Source of the DNA: Collinsella sp.
Lineage (GTDB): Bacteria > Actinomycetota > Coriobacteriia > Coriobacteriales > Coriobacteriaceae
Assembly: GCA_019414515.1 (NCBI GenBank)
Contig: DXLX01000026.1
Location: 1-64,000, forward strand
Direction: 5' to 3'
Length of the DNA: 64,000 nucleotides
Under the pieces are notes generated by a model that did no database searches, was not told the DNA's origin, and saw only the letters and a program-made list of their open reading frames with translations. Position 1 is the first letter of the stretch. Each line of letters starts with the position of its first letter. Both the position numbers and the translations under genes were made by a program. Of the stretch, positions 44,181-52,019 are shown piece after piece.

Positions 44181-44220
44181 AGCCGTTTTGGCCATGTATT
44201 GATAAATCGTTTTTTGCTTT

Positions 44221-44253
44221 ACGGACGTCTGCTGATGTGAGCGTCCGTATTTT
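44221..44253 (+). terminator. Rho-independent terminator after argH
   Basis: ACGGACG pairs perfectly with CGTCCGT around a 14-base loop, followed by ATTTTGTT. Confidence 0.82.
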
Positions 44254-44419
44254 GTTGCTATGGGGGAGGGGCTTGTCGAGAAGTTCTGTAGGACCTTTGG
44301 GCAGGTTGTGAAGGGGGTACGTTCGCGGGCGGCAACCGACCGTCTGCTCTGCTCGATGCGGTTGATGGGCAGTCGGATGGTACTCTAATCGAGCTTCGAA
44401 ACAGAAGTGACACATATGG

Positions 44420-44451
44420 AACGCTTCAATAAATTGCAACGTTTCAATAAA
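44420..44451 (+). repeat. Direct repeat upstream of ndk
   Basis: AACGCTTCAATAAA (44420-44433) and AACGTTTCAATAAA (44438-44451) differ at one base and are offset by 18 bases, just upstream of the candidate ndk promoter. They could be a binding site for an activator. The rest of the gap (44254-44419) shows no gene. Confidence 0.6.
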
Positions 44452-44462
44452 CAGCTTTTTGT

Positions 44463-44490
44463 TTAACTGCAGCTAAAACTCTGTTACGAT
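44463..44490 (+). promoter_or_regulatory. Candidate ndk promoter
   Basis: TTAACT, a 16-base spacer and TACGAT, about 65 bases before the ndk start. Confidence 0.45.
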
Positions 44491-44553
44491 GCAGTCCAGG
44501 CGGGTGCCGGAATGGGACTTGGGCACGCGCGAACCTACTTGAAAGGCTACCTT

Positions 44554-44958
44554 ATGGCTATCGAGAAGACCTTCATCATGATTAAGCCCGACGCCGTGCG
44601 CGACCGCAAGATCGGCGAGATTGTTGCTCGCATCGAGCGCAGCGGCCTTGTCATCGAGCGCATGGAGATGACCACGCTCGAGCGCGCTACCGTCGAGGAG
44701 CACTACGCCCATCTGGCCGACAAGCCCTTCTTTGGCGGTCTCTGTGACTTTATGACGAGCGGTCCGGTCGTCAAGATGGTCGTTTCCGGTCTCTCCGCTG
44801 TTGCTAAGATGCGCACCCTCATGGGCGCTACTAATCCGCTTGACGCTGCTCCTGGTACCATCCGCGGCGACTTCGCTGTCGATGTCAACGCCAACGTGAT
44901 CCACGGCTCCGACTGCCTGGAGAACGCCGAGATCGAGATCAAGCGCTTCTTTGGCTAA
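44554..44958 (+). CDS. ndk: Nucleoside diphosphate kinase
   Basis: Ndk balances nucleoside triphosphates by transferring phosphate through a histidine. The 134-residue protein has the family start EKTFIMIKPDAVRD, the block MRTLMGATNPLDAAPGTIRGDFA and the active site NVIHGSDCLENAEIEI with the catalytic His near residue 115. The start at 44554 follows a GAAAGG site; an upstream in-frame ATG at 44512 has none. It is a single-gene unit with its own promoter and terminator. Confidence 0.97.
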   Translation: MAIEKTFIMIKPDAVRDRKIGEIVARIERSGLVIERMEMTTLERATVEEHYAHLADKPFFGGLCDFMTSGPVVKMVVSGLSAVAKMRTLMGATNPLDAAPGTIRGDFAVDVNANVIHGSDCLENAEIEIKRFFG

Positions 44959-44996
44959 ACCAGCTTTGACTCCTTAAAGCTGTTAGCGTGTGGCTT

Positions 44997-45030
44997 GGGC
45001 GCCGCGGAACTCCATCCGCGGCGCCCTTTT
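44997..45030 (+). terminator. Rho-independent terminator after ndk
   Basis: GGGCGCCGCGG is perfectly complementary to CCGCGGCGCCC with an 8-base loop, followed by TTTTATT. Confidence 0.92.
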
Positions 45031-45109
45031 ATTCCAAAATCTATGAAGGCGCCCGTTCGGTCATGAGTTCCGAGCGGGCCCCTGCTGTTAGCTTGTGGCA
45101 CTGAGATGT

Positions 45110-45577
45110 TTAGGCCTCGTCGACGACCTTGAGGCCGCGCGTGTGGTCGATTTCGTTGAGGAGGTTAACGCGACGCTCGTGACGACCGCCCTCAAACTCG
45201 GCGTCGAGCCACTCGTCGACAATCATCTTGGCGAGCTCGGAGCCCACGACGCGGGCGCCAAAGGCGAGCACGTTGGTATTGTTGTGCATGCGGGAGAGCT
45301 TGGCGCTGAAGGGCTCGGAGCACACGACGGCGCGTACGCCCTCGACCTTGTTGGCAGCCAGGCTAATCCCGACACCGGTGCCACAGATGAGGATGCCCAG
45401 GTCGACGTCGCCGTTGGCAACGGCCTTACCCACCTTGTAGCCGGCGATGGGGTAGTCAAAGCTCTCGGAGGTGTCGGTGCCAAAGTTCACGACCTCGCAG
45501 CCGCGCTCCTTCAGGTGCTCGGAGATGATGTTCTTGAGCTCGACGGCGGCGTGGTCGTTACCGATACCGATCTTCAT
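45110..45577 (-). CDS. rpiB: Ribose-5-phosphate isomerase B
   Basis: RpiB interconverts ribose-5-phosphate and ribulose-5-phosphate, or acts on allose-6-phosphate in some species. The 155-residue protein of the LacA/RpiB family has GIGNDHAAVELK at the N-terminus, the active-site cysteine in ILICGTGVGISLAANK, and HNNTNVLAFGARVVG. The ATG at 45577 has a GAGAGGA site. It is a single gene, divergent from the cysteine desulfidase gene. Confidence 0.94.
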   Translation of the reverse strand: MKIGIGNDHAAVELKNIISEHLKERGCEVVNFGTDTSESFDYPIAGYKVGKAVANGDVDLGILICGTGVGISLAANKVEGVRAVVCSEPFSAKLSRMHNNTNVLAFGARVVGSELAKMIVDEWLDAEFEGGRHERRVNLLNEIDHTRGLKVVDEA

Positions 45578-45772
45578 GGATGGTTCCTCTCTGGTCTGTG
45601 CGGCGCAAATGCTAAAGGTGTTTACCGCGTTCGACTGCATGATAGCGCGACTTTTGCGTAAACGCTCGGGCGTTTTTTGGTCAAACGCTTTAGCATGCAA
45701 CAAGACCGGCTTCTCATGAATGAATGCTGTCAGTTTGTGCTTGAGCGCCGTCCGCCGGAACCATGGTTGCGG

Positions 45773-45794
45773 TTTTTGATGCATTGTTATCAAA
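45773..45794 (+). promoter_or_regulatory. Palindrome upstream of cyuA
   Basis: TTTGAT and ATCAAA are separated by 8 bases, about 55 bases before the cyuA start. The spacing does not match FNR (4) or CRP (6). It could be an operator or part of a promoter; the link is inference. Confidence 0.3.
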
Positions 45795-45849
45795 TAAAGG
45801 AGCTAACATTTTTTGAGAGCCTAGCCCGTTATGCAAGCAGGAGATACCT

Positions 45850-47169
45850 ATGCCTACCGATTCCATCCGTGATGCCGCGTTTTGCGATGTTTTGAACCGC
45901 GAGCTTGTCTGTGCACTCGGCTGCACCGAGCCCATTGCCGTTGCCTATGCAGCGGCGCTGGCGAGCCAGACGCTCGGTTGCGAACCCGATCATATGGATG
46001 TTGCCTGCTCGGGCAACATCATCAAGAACGTCAAGAGCGTGACCGTGCCCAACTCGGGCGGTATGCACGGTATTGAGGCCGCGGCCGTGCTGGGTGCCGT
46101 GGGCGGCGACGCCAAGAGCGCGCTCGAGGTGCTCGAGAGCGTCGATGACGCGGACCGCGCCCGCGTGGCCGAGCTGCTTGCCGATGCGGACTACTGCGAT
46201 GTGTCGCTTGTCGAGGGTGTGCCCAACCTCTACATCAAGGTGACTGCGACGGCCGGGGGCCATACCGCGGTCGTCGAGATTACCGATCACCACACTAATG
46301 TCACGTGCCATACGCTCGACGGTATTCCGGTATGCGGTAAGTCGGCGGGGGAGTGCGCCGCCTGCGCCGAGCGCGTGGTGGCCGAGCGTGCGGCAGATAA
46401 CGCCGACACGCCCATGTCGATCGAGACCATCATCGACTTTATCGAGGACGGTGACATTGAGGACGCCCGCGCTGCCGTTGAGCGTCAGATTGAGCTGAAT
46501 GGCGCGATCAGTGCCGAGGGTCTCGCGCACGCTTGGGGCGCCGAGGTGGGCCGTACGCTGCTGGGTGCTCGTGCCGATGACGTCGCCTGCCGCGCCCGTG
46601 CCCGTGCGGCCGCCGGGTCCGACGCCCGCATGAACGGTTGCGCGCTGCCGGTCGCCATTGTGTGCGGCTCGGGCAATCAGGGCATTACCTGCGCATTGCC
46701 CGTCATGGAGTATGCCGAGTACCTGCGTTGCGACCACGAGCGCCTGGTGCGCGCCGTGATGCTGTCCGATCTTATCGCCGTGCATATCAAGAGCTATATT
46801 GGTGCGCTTTCGGCGTTTTGCGGTGCTATTTGCGCTGCGTGCGGCGCCGGCGCTGCGATTACCTGGCTGTGCGGTGGCACGCGCGAACAGATTGGCGCGA
46901 CCGTCTCGAACACGCTCGGTAACGTGGGCGGCATCGTGTGCGACGGCGCCAAGGCGAGCTGTGCCGCCAAGATCTCGGCTGCCGTCGATGCGGCGATTCT
47001 GGGCCATGATATGGCCATGCAGGGTCGCGGCTTCCGCGCCGGCGAGGGCCTGATCCAAGATACCGTTGAGCAAACAATCGCCAGTATGGGCTACGTAGGC
47101 CGCGTGGGCATGAAGGACACCGACATCGAGATCCTCAACATCATGATCGGCAAAACCCAGGTGTGCTAG
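45850..47169 (+). CDS. cyuA: L-cysteine desulfidase, UPF0597/CyuA family
   Basis: This is an iron-sulfur enzyme of the serine dehydratase alpha-like UPF0597 group; characterised members break L-cysteine into pyruvate, ammonia and sulfide. The 439-residue protein has the N-terminal LGCTEPIAVAYAAA and late cysteine-bearing blocks GSGNQGITCALPV, CGAICAACGAGAAITW and NTLGNVGGIVCDGAKASCA, which carry the cluster and substrate residues. An AGGAG site lies before the ATG. No transporter or regulator gene is adjacent. L-serine dehydration is the other possible activity. Confidence 0.88.
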   Translation: MPTDSIRDAAFCDVLNRELVCALGCTEPIAVAYAAALASQTLGCEPDHMDVACSGNIIKNVKSVTVPNSGGMHGIEAAAVLGAVGGDAKSALEVLESVDDADRARVAELLADADYCDVSLVEGVPNLYIKVTATAGGHTAVVEITDHHTNVTCHTLDGIPVCGKSAGECAACAERVVAERAADNADTPMSIETIIDFIEDGDIEDARAAVERQIELNGAISAEGLAHAWGAEVGRTLLGARADDVACRARARAAAGSDARMNGCALPVAIVCGSGNQGITCALPVMEYAEYLRCDHERLVRAVMLSDLIAVHIKSYIGALSAFCGAICAACGAGAAITWLCGGTREQIGATVSNTLGNVGGIVCDGAKASCAAKISAAVDAAILGHDMAMQGRGFRAGEGLIQDTVEQTIASMGYVGRVGMKDTDIEILNIMIGKTQVC

Positions 47170-47196
47170 TTACGCGGTTTTACCAAACCGCGTAAC
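47169..47196 (+). terminator. Perfect hairpin at the cyuA stop
   Basis: GTTACGCGGTTT is perfectly complementary to AAACCGCGTAAC with a 4-base loop, overlapping the stop codon. No T-tract follows. Confidence 0.6.
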
Positions 47197-47209
47197 CAGT
47201 CGACGCTGC

Positions 47210-47307
47210 AAATGCCCCTAAGCGGCAATCTGCCTTTCAATCGTCGGGCATGGCCAGAAGGCCTATGCCCTCCTCTTTCAAGGCACATTGCTCGCTTAGG
47301 GGCATTT
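47210..47307. repeat. Structured palindromic element, TCGTCGG/TCTTTC family, copy 1
   Basis: Outer arms AAATGCCCCTAAGCG (47210-47224) and 47293-47307 are perfectly complementary and extend inward through GCAAT/ATTGC and TGCCTT/AAGGCA. Inside lie TCGTCGG (47241-47247), a stem GGCATGGCC/GGCCTATGCC, and CCCTCCTCTTTC (47268-47279). The conserved blocks recur at 50332 and 50359 with the same 27-base offset. Confidence 0.88.
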
Positions 47308-47358
47308 TCGCTGACTTGTGCTCAACCTGCGGCGATATTTGGTTTGGAGCGAGGGGTC

Positions 47359-48117
47359 CTACGACAGTTCGTCGGCTACTTGGTGTTCGTAGAAGGCTTC
47401 GATTACGGCGTTAAAGTCGCGGGCGAAGTCTTCCATGGTTCCGCGCCAGGTGGCTCGGCCGGGTTTTCCCTGGCCAACATAGGCAGTTTGAATGCCGCAG
47501 GCGGGACTGGGGAAGTCGCGCTTGGGATCGTTGCCCACCATAAGGACCTCGTGTGGCTCGAGCCCCATCACCTGAAGCTGCTCTAGATAGTAGGTGGCAT
47601 CGGGCTTGCAGCGGGTGGCGTTTCCCATGTGCGTCACGAGTTCAAAGGGGGCGTCGGCCAGGTCGCCCCAACCCATGCGGCACTCGATGGCCCCCTGGGG
47701 AAAGCTGGGGTTGGTAAAGAGCGCGCAGCGCAGCCCTGCGTCCTGTACGGCCTGGAGCGCGGCGTGTGCGCCCGGCATGGCGTGGGCGTTAATGATATCG
47801 TCGTTCTTGTACGGAAGAACTTCGCGGTCATAGTAGGTAAACGCCTCGTAGATGAGGGGATCGGAGAGGCAGATCCCGCATCGGCGCTCGACCTCTTCTT
47901 GGTAAAACTCAAGATTGGTGCGGTTGTCCGTGCCGCTGCGGCGATTGGCGTTGAGGTCGACCAGGATGGTGCCGAGGCGCGCCATCGTGCCACCGCGGCT
48001 GCGGCGCCCGATATCCGCGAGCATCGAAGAGACATCCTTAAAATAGCGAAGGATGAACGCGTTGAGGTTGATGCTGAGAAGCGTTTCGTCCATATCGAAA
48101 ACGACTGCTTTGAGCAC
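47359..48117 (-). CDS. HAD family hydrolase
   Basis: This is a haloacid-dehalogenase superfamily phosphatase of unknown substrate. The 252-residue protein has motif I KAVVFDMDETLLS at the N-terminus, a helical cap (about 20-100), motif II ALFTNPS, and motif IV MVGNDPKRDF near residue 200. The GTG start at 48117 has GAAAGG 7-8 bases upstream; longer reading upstream has no ribosome binding site. It is divergent from the S1 protein gene and ends about 50 bases from a palindromic element. Confidence 0.88.
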   Translation of the reverse strand: MLKAVVFDMDETLLSINLNAFILRYFKDVSSMLADIGRRSRGGTMARLGTILVDLNANRRSGTDNRTNLEFYQEEVERRCGICLSDPLIYEAFTYYDREVLPYKNDDIINAHAMPGAHAALQAVQDAGLRCALFTNPSFPQGAIECRMGWGDLADAPFELVTHMGNATRCKPDATYYLEQLQVMGLEPHEVLMVGNDPKRDFPSPACGIQTAYVGQGKPGRATWRGTMEDFARDFNAVIEAFYEHQVADELS

Positions 48118-48272
48118 GCGGGCACCTTTCTCGAAAAATCGATCTAGAATCGTTGGCTCCGGATACTTTACCCCAAAGCCGAATGCCTGGCTGGTTATCG
48201 TCAAGTTGCGGAGACGTGTGTTCATAAGATTACGAAAAAGTCTCCACACGAGTAAAAAATCGCAGTTCACGC

Positions 48273-48301
48273 TTGAAATCGAACTCATTTCCCCGTAACC
48301 T
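48273..48301 (+). promoter_or_regulatory. Candidate promoter of the S1 protein gene
   Basis: TTGAAA, a 17-base spacer and TAACCT, leaving a leader of about 125 bases. The 315-base gap (48118-48432) shows no gene. Confidence 0.35.
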
Positions 48302-48432
48302 ATACGAACGTGATTGCATAAGCGTCACATTAGTATCTGTCGGCTCCCGAGTGTTCCTAAACGTTGTGTGCTTGTCGCACCCTTCTGTAGGTCCTAGCAA
48401 TCGGGGCCCCGTAGTTCGAAAGGGGTCCACCT

Positions 48433-49599
48433 TTGAGTGAGATTCAGAACTCGTCCATTTTCTCTCTTGACGATGTCAACGAGGAGGAGATGAACAACCT
48501 CATCGACGGTACGATTACCGACTTTGATGAGGGCGATCTCGTTAACGGCACTGTCGTTAAGATCGAGCATGACGAGGTGCTCGTTGACATCGGATTCAAG
48601 TCCGAGGGCGTTATCCCGGTCCGCGAGCTGTCCATCCGCAAGGACGCTAACCCTGCAGACATCGTTGCACTCGGTGATCCCATCGAGGCTCTGGTACTCC
48701 AGAAGGAGGACAAGGACGGTCGTCTGGTCCTGTCCAAGAAGCGTGCCGAGTACGAGCGTGCTTGGAACCGCATCGAGGAGAAGTTCAACTCCGGCGAGAA
48801 CGTCGAGGGCGAGGTTATCGAGGTTGTCAAGGGCGGCCTGATCCTCGACATCGGCCTGCGTGGCTTCCTGCCCGCCTCCCTTGTCGACCTCCGTCGCGTC
48901 AAGGACCTCACCTCCTACATGGGCACCCGCATCGAGGCCCGCGTCATCGAGATGGACCGCAACCGCAACAACGTCGTCCTCTCCCGTCGCGTCGTGCTCG
49001 AGGAGTCCCGTAAGGCCGAGCGCTCCGAGATCCTGTCCAAGCTCAAGTCTGGCATGCGTCTCCAGGGCACCGTTTCCTCCATCGTCGACTTCGGCGCCTT
49101 CGTCGACCTCGGTGGTATCGACGGCCTCATCCACATTTCCGAGCTCTCCTGGAACCACGTCAACCATCCTTCCGAGGTTGTCAAGGTCGGCCAGGAGGTC
49201 GAGGTCGAGGTTCTCGACGTCGATCTCAACCGCGAGCGCATCTCCCTGGGTCTCAAGCAGACCACCGAGGATCCGTGGCGCGCACTGGTCAAGAAGTACC
49301 CCGTCGGCGCTATCGTCGAGGGCACTGTGACCAAGCTTGTCCCGTTCGGCGCTTTCGTCGATCTGGGCGAGGGCATCGAGGGCCTGGTGCACATCTCCGA
49401 GATGGCCAACAAGCACGTCGATCAGCCTTCTCAGGTCACCCACGTGGGCGACAAGGTTCAGGTCAAGGTCATGGAGATCGACCTCGACCGTCGTCGTATC
49501 TCCCTGTCCATGAAGTCCGCTGCTGAGACTCTGGGCGTCGAGATCGAGGTTACCCCGCTGCCTTCCGAGAAGAAGGACGAGGAGACCGACGCCGAGTAA
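48433..49599 (+). CDS. rpsA: 30S ribosomal protein S1-like protein
   Basis: This is an RNA-binding protein that helps mRNA bind the ribosome. The 388-residue protein has four S1 domains: about 33-102 (GTVVKIEHDEVLVDIG), 118-185 (GEVIEVVKGGLILDIG), 203-273 (GTVSSIVDFGAFVDLG) and 290-360 (GTVTKLVPFGAFVDLG), followed by an acidic tail. Four domains is the usual actinobacterial form, against six in E. coli. The start is a TTG at 48433 with AGGGG 7 bases before it. Codon use is highly biased, as expected for a highly expressed gene. A strong terminator follows. Confidence 0.93.
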   Translation: MSEIQNSSIFSLDDVNEEEMNNLIDGTITDFDEGDLVNGTVVKIEHDEVLVDIGFKSEGVIPVRELSIRKDANPADIVALGDPIEALVLQKEDKDGRLVLSKKRAEYERAWNRIEEKFNSGENVEGEVIEVVKGGLILDIGLRGFLPASLVDLRRVKDLTSYMGTRIEARVIEMDRNRNNVVLSRRVVLEESRKAERSEILSKLKSGMRLQGTVSSIVDFGAFVDLGGIDGLIHISELSWNHVNHPSEVVKVGQEVEVEVLDVDLNRERISLGLKQTTEDPWRALVKKYPVGAIVEGTVTKLVPFGAFVDLGEGIEGLVHISEMANKHVDQPSQVTHVGDKVQVKVMEIDLDRRRISLSMKSAAETLGVEIEVTPLPSEKKDEETDAE

Positions 49600-49625
49600 A
49601 TCGGTTTGACGATCACTTGTTTTAA

Positions 49626-49657
49626 GGGATCCGTCCGCAATGGACGGGTCCCTTTTT
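49626..49657 (+). terminator. Rho-independent terminator after the S1 protein gene
   Basis: GGGATCCGTCC pairs with GGACGGGTCCC (one G-U pair) around a 5-base loop, followed by TTTTT. Between here and rnpB (49658-49920) no gene is seen; one stem CCCGCCTC/GAGGCGGG lies at 49738-49759. Confidence 0.9.
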
Positions 49658-49907
49658 GCATTTGGTGCCGAGATGCGCGATGCTGCCCGGGCTGTCCACA
49701 GGCTATTGGGTTGTCAGTGCATGAAAAATGCCGACATCCCGCCTCGGGGAGGAGGCGGGAACACACCGAGTAGACGGAGGGGTGTGGAGCGCGGTCGCGT
49801 CTCGACTGACGACGTTGCCCATCGACAGGACCATTGTAGCGCATGGCGGTTCTTGGTTTATCGTGTCGAGCGTTTGCGTTGTGCCATTGCCTGCGGCAAC
49901 GGTGTGT

Positions 49908-49913
49908 TACACT
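49908..49913 (+). promoter_or_regulatory. Candidate -10 of the rnpB promoter
   Basis: TACACT lies 7 bases before the first base of the RNase P RNA, the right distance for a -10 box. A weak ATTGCC lies 16 bases further upstream. Confidence 0.45.
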
Positions 49914-49920
49914 CTTGCAC

Positions 49921-50284
49921 TGCTGAGTGGGCCAGACGGTCGCGCGATGTGCTGCTTGCAGCACGCGTGAGGAAAGTCCGGGCTCCAGAGGGCGGGATGC
50001 CGGCTAACGGCCGGGCGGAGTGATCCGACGGAAAGCGCCGCAGAAAAGAAGACTCCCACCTGCGCCGCAAGGCGTAAAGGGAAAAGCTGAAACGGTGGTG
50101 TAAGAGACCACCAGCGTCGTGGTAACACGGCGGCTTGGCAAGCCCCATCCGGAGCAAGCGCGAATAGGAACGCTATGGGCCGGCCCGGTCCGCGTTCGGG
50201 TAGCGTGCGTGGAACTGCACGGTAACGTGCAGACAAGATAAATGACCGTTCACGACAGAACCCGGCTTATAGGCCCACTCAGCA
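49921..50284 (+). ncRNA. rnpB: RNase P RNA (bacterial A type)
   Basis: This is the catalytic RNA that matures tRNA 5' ends. The terminal helix P1 is a perfect 13-bp pair, TGCTGAGTGGGCC (49921-49933) with GGCCCACTCAGCA (50272-50284). The conserved core segments are present: GAGGAAAGTCCGGGCTCC at the 5' side, GGGTAAGG-type GCGTAAAGGGAAAAGCTGAAA, and near the 3' end ACAGAACCCGGCTTATAGGC, the universal CR-V/P4 strand. At 364 bases it fits the A class. Confidence 0.97.
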
Positions 50285-50300
50285 ACTATGTTGACGCTGC

Positions 50301-50398
50301 GACGGCGTCAGCTGGCCGATTTGGCGCTCATTCGTCGGTCGCCGCCATAAGGCGTGCTCCCTCCTCTTTCGGGCCAAATCGACTCAGCTGACGCCGTC
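50301..50398. repeat. Structured palindromic element, TCGTCGG/TCTTTC family, copy 2
   Basis: Outer arms GACGGCGTCAGCTG (50301-50314) and 50385-50398 are perfectly complementary; a second stem GATTTGGC/GCCAAATC (50318-50325, 50373-50380) follows. Inside lie TCGTCGG (50332-50338), a stem CGCC/GGCG and CCCTCCTCTTTC (50359-50370). It begins 17 bases after rnpB. Confidence 0.88.
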
Positions 50399-50407
50399 TC
50401 GCTGCTT

Positions 50408-50469
50408 GTGCCTGATCATCGGCAGCCTCATTTCTGTTGCAATCTCGTCTTTCAAGGCACCTTGCTCGC
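50408..50469. repeat. Degenerate copy 3 of the TCGTCGG/TCTTTC element
   Basis: TCATCGG (50417-50423) and TCTTTCAAGGCACCTTGCTC (from 50448) match the copy at 47210, the second segment at 21 of 22 bases (50448-50469). GTGCCT (50408-50413) can pair with AGGCAC (50455-50460). The rest of the gap to 50639 shows no gene. Confidence 0.6.
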
Positions 50470-50639
50470 GCTGACGGGTTCTCGCTTTCGTTGACGGATT
50501 CATCGGCGCCGTCATCCTTGACGTCTCACTGTTTTTGCCTGGTCATTGGCGTTGCCGTTCTATTTACTGGGGTTATCGGTACGGTCTTTGCCGTATTATT
50601 GAGGCTGTTTGTTGCTTTGCTTGTTGTTGAGGGGCTTTG

Positions 50640-51275
50640 TTGGACAGCTATTTTACTCTGCAATCGAATATTGAGGTTTCGGGCGAATTTGTGGACCGCA
50701 AGAGCCGGTTTATTGCCCAGCTGGTCCATATTGAGTCCGAGGATGAGGCGAATGCCTTTATCGAGACCGTTCGCAAACGTCATTACGACGCTCGACACAA
50801 TGTTCCCGCGTGGATTTTGGTCGATGGACGCGAGCGTCAAAGCGATGACGGTGAGCCGAGCCGCACGAGCGGTATGCCGACGCTCGAGGTGTTGCGCGGC
50901 GCGGGGCTCAAAAATGTTTGCTGCGTAGTGACGCGCTATTTTGGTGGCACGCTGTTGGGGCCTGGTGGCTTGGTACGCGCCTATACCGCGGCGACGCAAG
51001 CGGCGGTGGCCGCGGCTCGGGAGGCCGGGCAGATCGTCGAGATGACGAGCGTCGTGCCTGTTGACGTGCATGTGGCCTATCCGCAGTACGAGCAGGTGCT
51101 TCGCTTGGCGCAGGATTCGGGTGCCAAGGTTTCGGATACCGATTACGCGGATGCCGTGACACTTCACTTGGTGTTTAAGGCGGGGGAGCAGGAGTCTTTT
51201 TGCGCCAGGATGCGCGAGCTTATGGCGGGGCGCGAGGAGATCGAGGTCGGTGCTCCCGTATTTGCCGAGTTCTAA
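50640..51275 (+). CDS. YigZ/IMPACT family protein
   Basis: This belongs to the UPF0029/IMPACT family. The bacterial proteins have an RNase-like first domain and a ferredoxin-like second domain; a role in translation or RNA binding is proposed. The 211-residue protein contains RKSRFIAQ, SDDGEPSRTSGMP and the family signature RYFGGTLLGPGGLVRAY. Two TTG codons in a row (50637, 50640) could start it; the second is 5 bases after GAGGGG and is chosen. It is a single gene ahead of a strong terminator. Confidence 0.9.
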   Translation: MDSYFTLQSNIEVSGEFVDRKSRFIAQLVHIESEDEANAFIETVRKRHYDARHNVPAWILVDGRERQSDDGEPSRTSGMPTLEVLRGAGLKNVCCVVTRYFGGTLLGPGGLVRAYTAATQAAVAAAREAGQIVEMTSVVPVDVHVAYPQYEQVLRLAQDSGAKVSDTDYADAVTLHLVFKAGEQESFCARMRELMAGREEIEVGAPVFAEF

Positions 51276-51278
51276 CGG

Positions 51279-51330
51279 CGACGGCCGGCGTGCTTTTGGA
51301 TGGATCCCAAGCGCGCCGGCCGTCGTTTTT
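51279..51330 (+). terminator. Rho-independent terminator after the IMPACT gene
   Basis: CGACGGCCGGCG is perfectly complementary to CGCCGGCCGTCG across a 23-base loop and is followed by TTTTT. It may also serve the convergent gene that ends at 51343. Confidence 0.85.
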
Positions 51331-51342
51331 CTGTGCTGCCGT

Positions 51343-51789
51343 TTACTCGGCGAGCTGCTTTAGTACATCACAGGCGATTTCGACGGCATCGTCGATGCAG
51401 CCGGGGCAGCTGCGAAGCGGACCCTTGTCCGATCCGATGCCCTTGAGCGTGCCGCAGACGGTCGTCGTGTTCTTCTCGCCAAAACGCTTGGCGATTTCGC
51501 GCGACAGCTTGTAGGTCTGGCCCTTGGTCTTGGGGTTTTCCATGCCGTCGCTCATCACGAAGCCCATGATGGCCACGGCGCCCGAGATGGCGCCGCAGGT
51601 TTCGGTCATGCCGCCCATGCCGGCACCAAAGCCCTCGGTGAGGGTAAAGGCGATCTGGGGGTCGAGTCCGACGGCAGGCGCGAGGGTGCAGGCGACGGCT
51701 TGGGCGCAGTTAAAGCCGCGGGCGTGGTATTCGGCAGCCTGAGCCTGACAGGCGTTGATGTCGAGCTGGGCCGTATCGATTTGCTTCAT
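51343..51789 (-). CDS. C_GCAxxG_C_C family (putative redox) protein
   Basis: This is a small cysteine-rich family common in anaerobes and named for its motif; the function is unknown, with metal or redox roles proposed. The 148-residue protein has FNCAQAV (first cysteine), GAGMGGMTETCGAISGAV (the GCA-like core CGA) and a late cysteine pair in LRSCPGCIDDAVEI. The ATG at 51789 has AAGGAGA 5 bases upstream. It is convergent with the IMPACT gene. Confidence 0.88.
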   Translation of the reverse strand: MKQIDTAQLDINACQAQAAEYHARGFNCAQAVACTLAPAVGLDPQIAFTLTEGFGAGMGGMTETCGAISGAVAIMGFVMSDGMENPKTKGQTYKLSREIAKRFGEKNTTTVCGTLKGIGSDKGPLRSCPGCIDDAVEIACDVLKQLAE

Positions 51790-51951
51790 CGTTGTCTCCT
51801 TGGTTACGGTGTACTCGCCTATGGTACCCGTGACGGTGCATGTAATCATCGAGAGCTTCATGTATGCCTCATTTTTATCTATCGAGCAAATGCCCAAGGC
51901 TTGAGATAAAACCCTTGATTAATTAGTCCCATAACCTACCTTTGGGATGGG

Positions 51952-51980
51952 TTGAGAGGGGTGCAGGGTAGCGGTATCGT
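51952..51980 (+). promoter_or_regulatory. Candidate metY promoter
   Basis: TTGAGA, exactly 17 bases and TATCGT, about 40 bases before the metY start. No SAM riboswitch or T-box consensus is present in the short leader. Confidence 0.5.
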
Positions 51981-52019
51981 GAACCGAATAAAACTAAAAC
52001 CCAGGCAAGGGAGCAAGAT

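Noticed and set aside
44267..44386. Short ORF (about 40 codons) between argH and ndk
   Set aside because: No ribosome binding site, biased composition and no support from context.
49858..50236. Open frames of about 100-130 codons across rnpB
   Set aside because: They overlap the RNase P RNA, whose conserved core and P1 helix are clear.
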